DNA from: Rhizobium oryzicola
GTDB lineage: Bacteria > Pseudomonadota > Alphaproteobacteria > Rhizobiales > Rhizobiaceae
Direction: 5' to 3'
NCBI RefSeq assembly: GCF_030504645.1
Contig: NZ_JAUKWQ010000006.1
Location: 151,714 to 215,713, forward strand
Length of the DNA stretch: 64,000 nucleotides
How positions within the stretch are numbered: the stretch's first letter is position 1; the number at the start of each line of letters is the position of its first letter. The position numbers and the translations under genes were made by a program. Shown in pieces: positions 53,452-63,881 of the stretch. The notes beneath the pieces are model-generated. The model was not told the origin of the DNA and did no database searches. It worked only from the letters and a program-made list of their open reading frames with translations.

Positions 53452-55725
53452 ATGCCGATGCGAGACCTGTCGGCAGGCCCGCGCGTACTGCTGAAGCGGC
53501 TGCGGGAATTGATGGCGGAACCGCTCGAGCCGCAAGAGCGCCTCGACCGAATCGTGCGCCAGATTGCCAGCAATATGGTGGCGGAGGTTTGCTCCGTTTA
53601 CGTGTTGCGTTCTGATGGCGTGCTCGAACTTTACGCCACCGAAGGTCTCAACAAGGATGCCGTCCACCTCGCCCAGCTGAAAATGGGGCAGGGTCTCGTC
53701 GGTACCATCGCCGCTTCCGCTCAGCCTCTCAATTTGTCTGATGCGCAGGCGCATCCTGCCTTCCGCTATCTCCCTGAAACGGGTGAGGAAATTTACCATT
53801 CCTTCCTCGGCGTGCCGATCTTGCGCGCCGGTCGCACTTTGGGCGTGCTCGTCGTCCAGAACAAGGCGCAGCGCAACTACCGCGAAGACGAGGTAGAGGC
53901 GATGGAAACCACCGCAATGGTGATCGCCGAAATGATTGCGACCGGAGAACTCAAGAAAATCACCCAGCCGGGGCTGGAGCTGGATCTCACGCGGGCGGTG
54001 ACGATCGAGGCGGATGGTTACAGCGAAGGCATTGGCCTTGGACACGTCGTTCTGCATGAGCCGCGCGTCGTAGTCACCAATCTCCTGAACGAGGATGCCG
54101 ACAAGGAGATCGAGCGGCTTGTTTCAGCCATTGGCTCCTTGCGCCTGTCGATTGATGACATGCTGTCGCGCCGCGAAGTGGCTCAGGAAGGCGAGCACCG
54201 CGAGGTGCTGGAAACCTACCGCATGTTCGCCCATGACCAGGGCTGGGTGCGCCGTATGGAAGAGGCGATCCGCAACGGTCTGACGGCGGAAGCGGCTGTC
54301 GAAAAGGTGCAGAGCGACACCAAGGCGCGCATGATGCGCCTGACAGACCCCTATCTGCGCGAGCGGATGCATGATTTCGATGACCTTGCAAATCGCCTCC
54401 TGCGCCAGTTGACCGGCTATTCCGGGCGCAGCATGGATGATGGTTTCCCGAACGATGCCATCATCTTTGCACGTGCCATGGGTGCGGCCGAACTTCTGGA
54501 TTACCCACGCGCGAACCTGCGCGGTCTGGTTCTTGAAGACGGAGCGGTGACCAGTCACGTCGTGATCGTCGCGCGTGCCATGGGCATTCCGGTCATCGGT
54601 CAGGCATCGGGCGTTGTGGCCCTCGCTGAAAACGGCGATCCCGCCATTATCGATGGCGACGATGGTCAGGTTCATGTTCGGCCTATGCCGGATCTGGTCA
54701 AGGCGTATGAAGAAAAAGTGCGCCTGCGCGCCCGCCGCCAGGAGCAGTTCCGGGCGCTGCGCGATGTCGAATCCCGTACCAAGGATGGTCACCGCGTCAC
54801 GATCCTGATGAATGCCGGTCTCATGGTGGATCTGCCGCAGCTGAGCGAATCAGGCGCTGAGGGCATCGGGCTTTTCCGTACCGAGCTTCAGTTCATGATC
54901 GCCTCCAACATGCCGAAGATGGAGGAGCAGGAAGCCTTCTATCGCAACGTTCTGCGTCAGGCCGCCGGTCGCCCGGTCACCTTCCGGACGCTGGATATCG
55001 GCGGTGACAAGGTCGTGTCCTATTTCCGTTCCCAGGAAGAAGAGAACCCGGCGCTTGGCTGGCGCGCTATCCGTTTGTCGCTCGATAAGCCTGGCCTGCT
55101 TCGCACGCAGCTTCGCGCGCTCTTGCGAGCCTCTGCCGGTGCCGAATTGAAAATGATGCTACCGATGGTGACCGAGGTCTCGGAAATCCGCGCCGTACGG
55201 GATCTGATGCAGAAGGAAGTCCAGCATCTCTCGAAGTTCGGTCACGCGCTACCGCGCAAGCTGCAGTTCGGGGCCATGCTGGAAGTGCCGGCGCTGCTGT
55301 GGCAGCTGGACGAGTTGATGGACGAAGTCGATTTCGTCTCCGTCGGCTCGAACGATCTGTTCCAGTTTTCCATGGCGGTCGATCGCGGCAATGCCCGCGT
55401 GTCGGATCGCTTCGACAATCTCGGCAAGCCTTTCCTGCGCATCCTTCGCGACATCGTGCGCGCTGCCGATCGCAACAAGACGCCGGTGACGCTTTGCGGG
55501 GAAATGGCCGGAAAGCCGCTTTCCGCCATGGCGCTGTTCGGTATCGGCTTCCGCTCCGTCTCGATGTCGCCGACGGCGATCGGTCCGGTCAAGGCCATGC
55601 TGCTCGGGCTTGAAGTGGAGAAACTGTCGGCGGAACTCAACCGGGTTCTGGACGATCATAAATCGACGGAAACGCCACGCGAATTGCTCGTCAACTTCGC
55701 GGCTGCGCACAATATTCCCGTCTAG
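53452..55725 (+). CDS. ptsP: PEP-protein phosphotransferase EI-Ntr
   Basis: The 757-residue product has an N-terminal GAF domain (about residues 25-165), then an enzyme I module. The phospho-histidine is H369 in EDGAVTSHVVIVARAMGIP. The C-terminal TIM barrel has GIGLFRTELQFM, ALGWRAIRLS, MLPMVTEV and GSNDLFQFSMAVDR. It starts the nitrogen-PTS phosphorelay to NPr and EIIA-Ntr, which reports carbon/nitrogen status. GGGAG precedes the ATG. It is followed by prfA after 30 bases. Confidence 0.95.
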   Translation: MPMRDLSAGPRVLLKRLRELMAEPLEPQERLDRIVRQIASNMVAEVCSVYVLRSDGVLELYATEGLNKDAVHLAQLKMGQGLVGTIAASAQPLNLSDAQAHPAFRYLPETGEEIYHSFLGVPILRAGRTLGVLVVQNKAQRNYREDEVEAMETTAMVIAEMIATGELKKITQPGLELDLTRAVTIEADGYSEGIGLGHVVLHEPRVVVTNLLNEDADKEIERLVSAIGSLRLSIDDMLSRREVAQEGEHREVLETYRMFAHDQGWVRRMEEAIRNGLTAEAAVEKVQSDTKARMMRLTDPYLRERMHDFDDLANRLLRQLTGYSGRSMDDGFPNDAIIFARAMGAAELLDYPRANLRGLVLEDGAVTSHVVIVARAMGIPVIGQASGVVALAENGDPAIIDGDDGQVHVRPMPDLVKAYEEKVRLRARRQEQFRALRDVESRTKDGHRVTILMNAGLMVDLPQLSESGAEGIGLFRTELQFMIASNMPKMEEQEAFYRNVLRQAAGRPVTFRTLDIGGDKVVSYFRSQEEENPALGWRAIRLSLDKPGLLRTQLRALLRASAGAELKMMLPMVTEVSEIRAVRDLMQKEVQHLSKFGHALPRKLQFGAMLEVPALLWQLDELMDEVDFVSVGSNDLFQFSMAVDRGNARVSDRFDNLGKPFLRILRDIVRAADRNKTPVTLCGEMAGKPLSAMALFGIGFRSVSMSPTAIGPVKAMLLGLEVEKLSAELNRVLDDHKSTETPRELLVNFAAAHNIPV

Positions 55726-55755
55726 CACATTTCCAAGAATCTGGAGTTTTGAAGG

Positions 55756-56835
55756 GTGGCTAAGCTTCCTGTCGACAAGATGCGTGAACTGGAGCGCCGT
55801 TTCGGCGAGATCGAAGCACGCATGTCCGAAGGGCCATCAGCGGATGTCTACGTAAAGCTCGCCTCCGAATATTCCGAGCTGCAGCCAGTCGTGCGCCAGA
55901 TTCGAGAATACGAGAAGGCTGTTTCCGAAGAGGCGGACCTGCGGACGCTGCTCTCCGATAAGGCGACCGATCGTGAAATGCGTGAACTGGCGGAGCTTGA
56001 ATTGCCGGGCGCGCAGGAGCGCATCGAGGAGCTGGAAAAGGAAATTCAGATCCTGCTTCTGCCGAAGGATGCGGCGGACGAGAAAAGCGCAATCGTTGAA
56101 ATCCGCGCCGGGACCGGCGGCAACGAAGCAGCCCTTTTCGCAGGCGATCTTTTCCGCATGTACGAGCGCTACTCCTCCACCAAGGGGTGGAAGGTGGAAG
56201 TGCTGTCTGCCAGCGAGGGCGAGGCGGGTGGTTTCAAGGAAATCATCGCGACGATCACAGGCCGTGGCGTGTTCTCCAAGCTGAAATTCGAATCGGGTGT
56301 GCACCGCGTGCAGCGAGTGCCGGAAACGGAAGCAAGCGGCCGTATTCACACCTCTGCTGCGACAGTCGCAGTGCTCCCGGAAGCCGAAGAAATCGATATC
56401 GAAATTCGGCCCGAGGATATTCGTGTCGATACGATGCGCTCTTCGGGTGCCGGTGGCCAGCACGTCAACACCACCGATTCGGCCGTTCGCATCACGCACC
56501 TGCCGACCGGGCTGATCGTCACCAGTTCGGAAAAATCGCAGCACCAGAACCGCGCCAAGGCCATGCAGGTATTGCGCTCGCGGCTCTATGACATCGAGCG
56601 TCAGCGCGCTGAAAGCGAAAGATCGGCCGACCGCAAGAGCCAGGTCGGCTCGGGCGACCGATCCGAGCGCATCCGCACCTATAATTTTCCGCAGGGGCGT
56701 GTCACGGATCACCGGATCAATCTGACGCTCTACAAGCTTGACCGGATGATGGAAGGCGAGATCGACGAAGTCGTGGATGCTCTGATTTCCGATTATCAGG
56801 CGGGCCAGCTCGCGCAGCTTGGCGAACAGGCGTGA
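55756..56835 (+). CDS. prfA: Peptide chain release factor 1
   Basis: The 359-residue product carries the peptidyl-tRNA hydrolysis motif GGQ at 233-235 ([15 protein letters not shown]). The stop-codon-recognition tripeptide region is [14 protein letters not shown] (PET in place of PxT). It terminates translation at UAA and UAG. A GTG start is used. The methylase that modifies its GGQ glutamine, PrmC, is encoded immediately downstream. Confidence 0.97.
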   Translation: MAKLPVDKMRELERRFGEIEARMSEGPSADVYVKLASEYSELQPVVRQIREYEKAVSEEADLRTLLSDKATDREMRELAELELPGAQERIEELEKEIQILLLPKDAADEKSAIVEIRAGTGGNEAALFAGDLFRMYERYSSTKGWKVEVLSASEGEAGGFKEIIATITGRGVFSKLKFESGVHRVQRVPETEASGRIHTSAATVAVLPEAEEIDIEIRPEDIRVDTMRSSGAGGQHVNTTDSAVRITHLPTGLIVTSSEKSQHQNRAKAMQVLRSRLYDIERQRAESERSADRKSQVGSGDRSERIRTYNFPQGRVTDHRINLTLYKLDRMMEGEIDEVVDALISDYQAGQLAQLGEQA

Positions 56836-57689
56836 GCCGGCGTCTGGCGGATATCGTGATGGAGGCCCGGCAACGCATTGCTGCTGCCGGTCTGCCCGAT
56901 GCTGCCATTGACGCACGGCATCTGGTGGCTGGACTTCTTGAGCTCAATCTGACTGATCTCGTTGTCAGCGGTGATCGAGCACTCACGCAGGATCAGATCG
57001 ATATCATATCGGCAGCTGTCGCTCGCCGGATCGCGCGGGAGCCGGTTCATCGCATCCTGGGTCATCGTGATTTTCATGGTGTCCGTTTGCATCTTTCTCC
57101 AGCCACGCTTGAGCCGCGGCCGGATACCGAAGTACTGGTTGATGCTATTGTGCCGCATGCGCGACGAATGGCGGCGACGCAAGGGCGCGTCAGCTTGATC
57201 GACCTGGGCACGGGTACCGGTGCCATTGCGCTGGCGCTTTTGGCGGAAATACCTGAGATGCAGGCCGTTGGAGTGGATCTTTCGGCGGAAGCCCTTGAAA
57301 CCGCTCGGCGCAATGCCGATGTGAATGGTGTGGGCGATCGCTTCAGGACTGTCGAAAGTCGATGGTTTGAAAAGATCAGCGGCAGCTTCGACATAATCGT
57401 GTCAAATCCGCCCTATATCAAAACGGAAGTCATCGGAGAACTTGAGCCGGATGTACGGCACTATGATCCGATGCTTGCTCTCGATGGAGGGCCGGATGGG
57501 CTTGATGCCTATCGTGAACTGGCGATGCACGCGCCGAAGTATCTTGCACCCCAAGGGATCATCGGACTTGAAATCGGATATGATCAAAGGGAAGCGGTAA
57601 GTGCACTCTTTCAAGAACAAAATTGTTCGCTGATAGAGGCGCTGCGTGATCTTGGTGGGCAGGACCGTGTGCTGCTCTTCGAGAAGTAA
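56832..57689 (+). CDS. prmC: Release factor glutamine methyltransferase
   Basis: The 285-residue product has the catalytic motif NPPY at residues 192-195, motif [15 protein letters not shown], and an N-terminal helical domain with [12 protein letters not shown]. It N5-methylates the GGQ glutamine of RF1 and RF2. The start overlaps the prfA stop by four bases (ATGA-type coupling), which fits enzyme and substrate being made together. Confidence 0.95.
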   Translation: MSRRLADIVMEARQRIAAAGLPDAAIDARHLVAGLLELNLTDLVVSGDRALTQDQIDIISAAVARRIAREPVHRILGHRDFHGVRLHLSPATLEPRPDTEVLVDAIVPHARRMAATQGRVSLIDLGTGTGAIALALLAEIPEMQAVGVDLSAEALETARRNADVNGVGDRFRTVESRWFEKISGSFDIIVSNPPYIKTEVIGELEPDVRHYDPMLALDGGPDGLDAYRELAMHAPKYLAPQGIIGLEIGYDQREAVSALFQEQNCSLIEALRDLGGQDRVLLFEK

Positions 57690-58025
57690 AGATGAAAATG
57701 CATCACAGCCAAAACCCCTTTTTGCACAAGCGAAAGAAAAGGCTTGGATTTCCAAATGAAGCGGGATAGGTTGCGGGCACGCAATGGGCGGCTGGAAATG
57801 AACGAGATTCGTTCACGTATAAGCGCAACCGGACTGCAGCTCATCATGAGGAGCTTCTCGGGTTGAACGGGTTCCATTTCGTGTATCAGATAAACTGACT
57901 TCCACTAGCGGCAGGACGGATGGCTCGACCTTGTCCGCGGCACGTGAAGACTTGTTCCGGCACGCCGGCATTTGGGCACGTGGCCCTTAATCAGTAAAGC
58001 ACAGAAAAATTCAGGTGAAGAATCG
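57690..58025 (+). other. Gene-free leader region upstream of the DUF4167 gene
   Basis: About 336 bases. Small frames here (one of 36 codons starting at 57756 is basic) lack supporting features. No terminator was recognised after prmC. The stretch probably holds the promoter and 5' leader of the next gene. Confidence 0.4.
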
Positions 58026-58676
58026 ATGAGGCCAGGACAGCAGAACAAGCGTGGTCGGGGGCGTGGTAATAACAACAACGGCGGCGGTGGTGGCGGTAAT
58101 AACTTCAACCGCAAAGGCTCCAATCCGCTGACAAGGACCTACGACAGTTCTGGTCCCGATGTAAAAATCCGTGGTACGGCGCAGCATATCGCAGAAAAAT
58201 ATTCTGCTTTGGCACGAGATGCGCAAAGCGCTGGCGACCGAGTCATGGCTGAGAACTATCTCCAGCATGCCGAGCATTACAATCGCATCATTGCTGCTGC
58301 TCAGGCGCAGATGCAGGAACGCTTCCAGCGCGACGATCGCAACGACTTCAACGACCGCGATAGCGATGACATCGACATGAACGATGGCGATGATGTTGCA
58401 GTTGCTCAGCAGCCTGCTGTTCATCAGCCGGCGCCGATTGCAGCAGAACCGCAGCCCGTTATTGATGATGGCAGTGGCCCGCAGCCGGTTATCGAAGGAA
58501 CGCCTGCAGAAGTCGCTATTGAGGAAGAGGGTGCTGCAACGGCTTCGCGCGAGCGCCAGCCGCGCCGCCGTAATGCCGGTAATCGTCCGCGTCGTCCACG
58601 CCGCAGTGCGGAAGGCGAAGGTGATGCCGCAGCGTCTGATGCCGCGCCAGCCTTGGTTGAGGCTGCTTCGGAGTAA
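58026..58676 (+). CDS. DUF4167 domain-containing protein
   Basis: The 216-residue product begins with an Arg/Gly/Asn-rich tail (MRPGQQNKRGRGRGNNNN, then poly-Gly) and the DUF4167 core, about residues 30-100: NPLTRTYDSSGPDVKIRGTAQHIAEKYSALARDAQSAGD-like with YLQHAEHYNRII. The rest is acidic and disordered, ending in an RRRNAGNRPRRPRR patch. The ends suggest nucleic-acid binding; the family function is unknown. AGGTGAA precedes the ATG. It lies between prmC and clpB. Confidence 0.8.
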   Translation: MRPGQQNKRGRGRGNNNNGGGGGGNNFNRKGSNPLTRTYDSSGPDVKIRGTAQHIAEKYSALARDAQSAGDRVMAENYLQHAEHYNRIIAAAQAQMQERFQRDDRNDFNDRDSDDIDMNDGDDVAVAQQPAVHQPAPIAAEPQPVIDDGSGPQPVIEGTPAEVAIEEEGAATASRERQPRRRNAGNRPRRPRRSAEGEGDAAASDAAPALVEAASE

Positions 58677-58716
58677 GCGTCAAAAGGCGCGTGCCTGTTC
58701 ATATCCAACAGTTCAG

Positions 58717-58750
58717 AAAGCCTCGGATCACGCATCCGAGGCTTTTTGTT
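58717..58750 (+). terminator. Terminator after the DUF4167 gene
   Basis: AAAGCCTCGGAT and ATCCGAGGCTTT form a 12-base stem with a CACGC loop, running into further T residues. Confidence 0.9.
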
Positions 58751-58758
58751 TTCATCCT

Positions 58759-58787
58759 CTTTAAAGGCCGGATTGGCCAACCCATAT
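58759..58787 (+). promoter_or_regulatory. Candidate RpoH (sigma-32) heat-shock promoter of clpB
   Basis: CTTTAAA and ACCCATAT are separated by 14 bases, against the sigma-32 consensus CTTGAAA and CCCCATNT, with one mismatch in each box. It starts 9 bases after the preceding terminator and leaves a leader of about 115 bases before clpB. The clpB gene is a known heat-shock gene in proteobacteria. Confidence 0.5.
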
Positions 58788-58908
58788 CGAGGCCAAGATG
58801 TTGGACGGGAACAAGAACCGCCGGCACAAGGGCTCGCCTTTGAGGGAGCTCAATCTCAATCATCGGTCTGTGCCTTATAAAGGGCAGGGCGATTCATGGA
58901 GGTAGACT

Positions 58909-61509
58909 ATGAATATCGAAAAATACTCGGAACGGGTGCGTGGCTTTCTGCAATCCGCTCAGACCCATGCCCTTTCGGAGGGACATCAGCAATTCACTGC
59001 TGAACATGTTCTGAAGGTGTTGCTGGATGACGAGCAGGGGATGGCGTCCTCGCTGATCGAGCGCGCGGGCGGCAATGCCAAGGAAGCAAAGCTTGCCAAT
59101 GATGCAGCGCTTGCGAAGTTGCCCAAGGTGTCCGGCGGCAATGGCTCAGTCTATCTGTCGCAGCCCTTGGCAAAGGTTTTTTCCACGGCGGAAGATGCAG
59201 CCAAGAAGGCGGGTGACAGTTTTGTCACCGTCGAACGACTGCTTCTGGCTCTTGCCATTGAAAGCACGGCTTCTACCGCATCTTCGCTGAAGAAGGCGGG
59301 CGTATCTCCGCAGGCACTGAACCAGGTCATCAACGACATCCGCAAGGGCCGCACGGCAGATACCGCCAATGCAGAGCAGGGTTTTGACGCACTGAAAAAG
59401 TTTGCGCGTGACCTGACGACCGAAGCGCGCGAAGGCAAGCTGGACCCTGTCATCGGCCGCGACGACGAAATTCGCCGTACGATCCAGGTTCTGTCACGCC
59501 GCACCAAGAACAATCCGGTCCTGATCGGTGAACCCGGCGTCGGCAAGACGGCGATCGCCGAAGGCTTGGCGCTGCGTATCGTCAATGGAGACGTGCCGGA
59601 AAGCCTCAAAGACAAGAAATTGATGGCGCTCGACATGGGTGCGCTGATCGCCGGTGCGAAGTATCGCGGCGAATTCGAAGAGCGCCTCAAGAGCGTGCTG
59701 AACGAGGTGCAGTCGGAAAACGGCGAGATCATTCTGTTCATCGATGAGATGCATACGCTTGTTGGTGCCGGCAAGGCGGATGGGGCCATGGATGCCTCCA
59801 ACCTGCTGAAGCCTGCATTGGCCCGTGGCGAACTGCATTGCGTGGGCGCGACCACGCTCGATGAATATCGCAAGCATGTGGAAAAGGACCCGGCGCTTGC
59901 CCGTCGTTTCCAGCCGGTCATGGTGGACGAGCCGACCGTGGAGGACACGATTTCAATCCTGCGCGGCTTGAAGGAAAAGTATGAGCAGCATCACAAGGTA
60001 CGGATCTCGGATTCCGCGCTTGTTGCGGCTGCGACGCTTTCCAACCGTTACATCACCGACCGCTTCCTGCCGGACAAGGCCATCGATCTGATGGATGAGG
60101 CGGCATCGCGCCTGCGCATGCAGGTCGATTCGAAACCGGAAGAACTGGACGAGCTGGATCGCCGCATCATTCAGTTGAAGATTGAGCGGGAAGCGCTGAA
60201 GAAGGAAACCGATTCGGCTTCCGCCGATCGTTTGCTACGCCTCGAAAGCGAGTTGACCTCGCTGGAGGAGCAGGCAGATGCCCTGACGGCTCGGTGGCAG
60301 GCTGAAAAACAGAAGCTTGGCCTCGCTGCTGATTTGAAGCGTCAGCTGGATGAAGCACGCAATGACCTAGCGATCGCCCAGCGTTCTGGTGAATACCAGC
60401 GCGCCGGCGAGTTGACCTATGGCGTCATTCCGAACCTGGAAAAAGCGCTGAAGGATGCCGAAGAGCGTGATGGCGCCGGCGCCTCCATGGTGCAGGAGGT
60501 CGTCACTCCGGATGCGATTGCCCATGTGGTATCACGCTGGACGGGTATCCCGGTCGACAAGATGCTGGAAGGCGAGCGGGAAAAATTGCTGCGTATGGAA
60601 GACGAGCTGGCCAAGTCCGTTGTCGGCCAAGGCGATGCAGTCCAAGCCGTTTCGCGGGCGGTGCGCCGCTCGCGTGCCGGTCTGCAGGACCCGAACCGTC
60701 CGATCGGCTCGTTCATCTTCTTAGGTCCCACCGGCGTCGGCAAGACGGAGCTCACCAAGTCCCTGGCGCGCTTCCTGTTCGATGACGAAACTGCGATGGT
60801 TCGCCTGGACATGTCCGAATACATGGAGAAGCATTCCGTCTCGCGTCTCATCGGCGCGCCTCCCGGCTATGTCGGGTATGACGAAGGTGGTGCGTTGACG
60901 GAAGCGATCCGTCGCAAGCCCTATCAGGTCGTGCTGTTCGACGAGATCGAGAAGGCGCATCCTGACGTGTTCAACGTTCTTCTGCAGGTGCTCGATGACG
61001 GGCGCTTGACGGACGGGCAGGGGCGCACGGTCGACTTCAAGAACACGATCATCATCATGACCTCGAACCTCGGTGCGGAATATCTGACGAGCCTCGGCGA
61101 GAACCAGGATGTCGACAGTGTTCGCGATCAGGTGATGGATGTGGTCAAGGCGTCTTTCCGGCCGGAATTCCTCAACCGGGTGGACGAGATCATCCTGTTC
61201 CATCGTCTGCGTCGCAGCGAAATGGGCGCGATCGTCGATATTCAGATGAAGCGGTTGGTGGCTCTTCTGGCAGAGCGTAAGGTCACGATCGAGCTCGGCG
61301 ACGATGCGCGGGAATGGCTCGCCGACAAGGGCTACGATCCGGTCTATGGCGCGCGTCCCCTCAAGCGCGTCATCCAGAAATATGTCCAGGATCCGTTGGC
61401 CGAACAGATCCTAGGGGGGCAGATCTCTGACGGCTCGACCGTCAAGGTCAGCTCCGGCTCAGATCGCCTCCTGTTCTATGTGAAGAAGGATGTGGCCGAA
61501 GCTGCATAA
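58909..61509 (+). CDS. clpB: ATP-dependent disaggregase ClpB
   Basis: The 866-residue product has an N-domain (to about residue 145), two AAA+ modules with Walker A GEPGVGKT (207-214) and GPTGVGKT (606-613), and a coiled-coil middle domain, about 400-525, that marks ClpB rather than ClpA. Arginine-finger and sensor regions ([29 protein letters not shown]) are present. With DnaK it reactivates aggregated proteins. GGAGG lies eight bases before the ATG. Confidence 0.97.
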   Translation: MNIEKYSERVRGFLQSAQTHALSEGHQQFTAEHVLKVLLDDEQGMASSLIERAGGNAKEAKLANDAALAKLPKVSGGNGSVYLSQPLAKVFSTAEDAAKKAGDSFVTVERLLLALAIESTASTASSLKKAGVSPQALNQVINDIRKGRTADTANAEQGFDALKKFARDLTTEAREGKLDPVIGRDDEIRRTIQVLSRRTKNNPVLIGEPGVGKTAIAEGLALRIVNGDVPESLKDKKLMALDMGALIAGAKYRGEFEERLKSVLNEVQSENGEIILFIDEMHTLVGAGKADGAMDASNLLKPALARGELHCVGATTLDEYRKHVEKDPALARRFQPVMVDEPTVEDTISILRGLKEKYEQHHKVRISDSALVAAATLSNRYITDRFLPDKAIDLMDEAASRLRMQVDSKPEELDELDRRIIQLKIEREALKKETDSASADRLLRLESELTSLEEQADALTARWQAEKQKLGLAADLKRQLDEARNDLAIAQRSGEYQRAGELTYGVIPNLEKALKDAEERDGAGASMVQEVVTPDAIAHVVSRWTGIPVDKMLEGEREKLLRMEDELAKSVVGQGDAVQAVSRAVRRSRAGLQDPNRPIGSFIFLGPTGVGKTELTKSLARFLFDDETAMVRLDMSEYMEKHSVSRLIGAPPGYVGYDEGGALTEAIRRKPYQVVLFDEIEKAHPDVFNVLLQVLDDGRLTDGQGRTVDFKNTIIIMTSNLGAEYLTSLGENQDVDSVRDQVMDVVKASFRPEFLNRVDEIILFHRLRRSEMGAIVDIQMKRLVALLAERKVTIELGDDAREWLADKGYDPVYGARPLKRVIQKYVQDPLAEQILGGQISDGSTVKVSSGSDRLLFYVKKDVAEAA

Positions 61510-61530
61510 GCGAAGCGACAACCAAAGAAG

Positions 61531-61559
61531 AAACGGCGGTCGAAAGGCCGCCGTTTGCG
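61531..61559. terminator. Shared terminator between clpB and the M23 peptidase
   Basis: AAACGGCGGTC and GGCCGCCGTTT form an 11-base stem (one G-U) with a GAAA loop between convergent genes. T-rich sequence follows on plus (TTTGCGTTT) and on minus (TTTCTTCTTTG). Confidence 0.8.
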
Positions 61560-61579
61560 TTTGGAAGGTTATTGAACAG

Positions 61580-63520
61580 TCATTTGCTGGCGACCTGATC
61601 CGGTCCTGTCGGTACCAGCAGGGCATCGATGCGCTTGCGTTCATCCTGAAATCTTGCGAGCGCGGAGCCAGTCAGTGATTTGCCGCCCGGCAGGCGCACT
61701 TTCATGGCATCCACCTTGGTGCCGTTGACGATCAATTCGTAATGCAGGTGGGCACCGGTGGATGAACCGGTCGATCCCACATAGCCGATCACCTGACCTT
61801 GCGTGATCTTGGCACCTTCGCGCACGGTTTTCACGATGGCGCTCTGGTGGTTGTAGGAGCTTTCATAGCCGTTGGCGTGGCGAATGATCGTCTGGTTGCC
61901 ATAGCCGGATGCCCAGCCGGCGCGTTCCACCACGCCATTGCCTGTCGCGATGATCGGCGTTCCAACAGATGCAGCCCAGTCGGTGCCGGTGTGCATGCGC
62001 GAATAGCCAAGGATCGGGTGACGGCGCATGCCAAAACCGGAGGTCATGCGGCCGTTCGGAACCGGGTTGCGCAGCAGAAACTGGCGGATGCTCTTGCCGT
62101 CCTGATCGAAATAGTCGACCGAACCGTCGTCGGCATTCTGGAAGCGGTAGAAGCGCGTAAATGTATCGCCGAAGCGGGCGTTCACATACAGAAGTTCAGA
62201 ATTGGGACCTGCGCGCCCTTTTTCGTCCGCAGCGGAAAAGAAGGCCTCTATCGTGTCGTTGGGCTTCACTTGCGCTTGCAGATCAACGGTACTTGCCAGC
62301 AGCTTGACCATCAGAGACGTCATATCGGTGGTCATGCCGTAGGAAATAGAGGCGCGATAGATCGCATCATAGACGCTGGGCAGGTCACGTCCCTGAATGA
62401 TCGGAACGGAACTGTCGCTGAAAGCGGTGGCCACCGCGTCCAGATGGATTGGTTCCTGACCCGTGACGAAGCGCTTGCGGTCATCAAGGGCTATCGTTGC
62501 CTGATGTAGCCCGCGGCGGTAGAGGCTCGTGCGGATGATGGAAACGAGCTCACCTTCCTGGATCAGGCCAACGCGCAGGACATCCCCCTGCTGTAGATCG
62601 GATGAGCCGATCTGCTCCGAAAGATGGCTGGCGATTTCCTCTGCCTGTGGCTTGGGATAACCGACTGCCACCATCGCATCGACGATCGAAGCCGCACGGC
62701 GGATCGGGATGACGTCCTCCGCATAATCGCGTGTCTTTGGTGTCACCGGCTCCGGCTCGGAGACTGACATGTTCTCCTCGACCACGCGTGCGGAGATGCC
62801 ATTGCCGGTTTGAATGTTCGGATCGGTCGCCTCGAAGCGCTGCGGATCGACATAGTAGAGCGATGAAACTTGGGAATTTCCGTCGGTGAGAACGGAGCCG
62901 TTGCTACGAACGTTCTCTTCAACCTCTTCCAGCGTCATTCCCGGCGCATAGGCGAGATTGGCATTGCCGTTCGGGAACGGCGTCATCTGCAGGCTGACCT
63001 CGGATTCCACATTGGAGCCGTAGATTACACCTGTATTGGCCGCGGCATCCGGGTCCGGCTGGATATCGCCGTTGGAAAAAATCGTCAGAGGATCGAAGGG
63101 AGGGTAGGTATCCTGCGCGACATGATTGGCCGCGAGCGTCATCTTCACATGCGAAAAGGGTTGGCGACGCACGACTTCCTTCACGCCATCCTTCACGATG
63201 GTTGAAACCTCCATCACCTTGCGATCCGTCGGCATGGCGATGATGGTATTGGCAAGCAAGCGTTTCCCGCGGCTGACATGATCCTTGTCGGCGTGGCTCG
63301 GAAGAGCGCCGAAGGCTTCGGCAGGAATGGCCAGTTGCTGGCGACCGTCCAGCGCCGCAAACAGGGCAACACCCATAAGAATGGACGAGGTGATGCCGGT
63401 CAGGAATGTACCGGACAACCAGCGCAGCGATATTTCCCGCCTGTCGGGAGCGCGCCGACCATCCGCAAGGATGGGCGCGTCGTTCCCCAAAGAGGGCAAC
63501 ATGCTGCGTGCGGTCATCAT
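61580..63520 (-). CDS. M23 family metallopeptidase (LytM domain), membrane anchored
   Basis: The 646-residue product has a short cytoplasmic N-terminus, one membrane helix (FLTGITSSILMGVALFAAL), a long periplasmic region, and a C-terminal LytM/M23 domain. Zinc ligands are visible in YSRMHTGTDWA (His and Asp) and AHLHYEL (His). The lead sequence GFGMRRHPILG is standard. It is probably a peptidoglycan endopeptidase of the MepM type. All ligands are present, so it is expected to be active. A 0.33 kb 5' region precedes it. Confidence 0.87.
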   Translation of the reverse strand: MMTARSMLPSLGNDAPILADGRRAPDRREISLRWLSGTFLTGITSSILMGVALFAALDGRQQLAIPAEAFGALPSHADKDHVSRGKRLLANTIIAMPTDRKVMEVSTIVKDGVKEVVRRQPFSHVKMTLAANHVAQDTYPPFDPLTIFSNGDIQPDPDAAANTGVIYGSNVESEVSLQMTPFPNGNANLAYAPGMTLEEVEENVRSNGSVLTDGNSQVSSLYYVDPQRFEATDPNIQTGNGISARVVEENMSVSEPEPVTPKTRDYAEDVIPIRRAASIVDAMVAVGYPKPQAEEIASHLSEQIGSSDLQQGDVLRVGLIQEGELVSIIRTSLYRRGLHQATIALDDRKRFVTGQEPIHLDAVATAFSDSSVPIIQGRDLPSVYDAIYRASISYGMTTDMTSLMVKLLASTVDLQAQVKPNDTIEAFFSAADEKGRAGPNSELLYVNARFGDTFTRFYRFQNADDGSVDYFDQDGKSIRQFLLRNPVPNGRMTSGFGMRRHPILGYSRMHTGTDWAASVGTPIIATGNGVVERAGWASGYGNQTIIRHANGYESSYNHQSAIVKTVREGAKITQGQVIGYVGSTGSSTGAHLHYELIVNGTKVDAMKVRLPGGKSLTGSALARFQDERKRIDALLVPTGPDQVASK

Positions 63521-63852
63521 ACCCTAAGTGTCATCCCTATATGCGCTTCTCCATCATACGAAAGAAGCGTTGCGTGAAGATGTGCCGAAACATTGCGGTA
63601 GAGTCAAACGCCCGTCACCGAATCGCGGCGACCTCTCCACATAAGCACGCTGCCATGCCTGCAAATCTGGGAGATTTCCGGGCAGTACCATCAAATCCGG
63701 TCTCCGTTTCTCGCATAAATGTTGGCTGCTTGAGGAGCAGATCGTTATGGCCCTCTAATCTCTTCATATAGAAATCGGCTCACACACGCAGAAATATCCT
63801 TTTTAAAATCAGACACTTATGATTTTTGTGACTGATTTGTGAGGATGCGGTG
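63521..63852. other. Intergenic region between divergent M23 gene and rRNA-type promoter
   Basis: About 330 bases with no coding potential that I can support. The M23-side half is of ordinary composition. The last 80 bases are AT-rich (CTTTTTAAAATCAG, TTATGATTTTTGTG), in the position of an UP element for the promoter that follows. Confidence 0.5.
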
Positions 63853-63881
63853 TTGACGAGTTGGGGCGAGGTCCGTATAAG
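63853..63881 (+). promoter_or_regulatory. Strong sigma-70 promoter, probably of an rRNA operon
   Basis: TTGACG and TATAAG are spaced by exactly 17 bases, with an AT-rich upstream element and a GC-rich discriminator (CCGGGTCACTG). This is the layout of stringently controlled stable-RNA promoters. Confidence 0.75.

Noticed and set aside
57756..57866. A 36-codon basic ORF in the gap before the DUF4167 gene
   Set aside because: No Shine-Dalgarno sequence, no family and no hydrophobic or structural signature; not distinguishable from chance.
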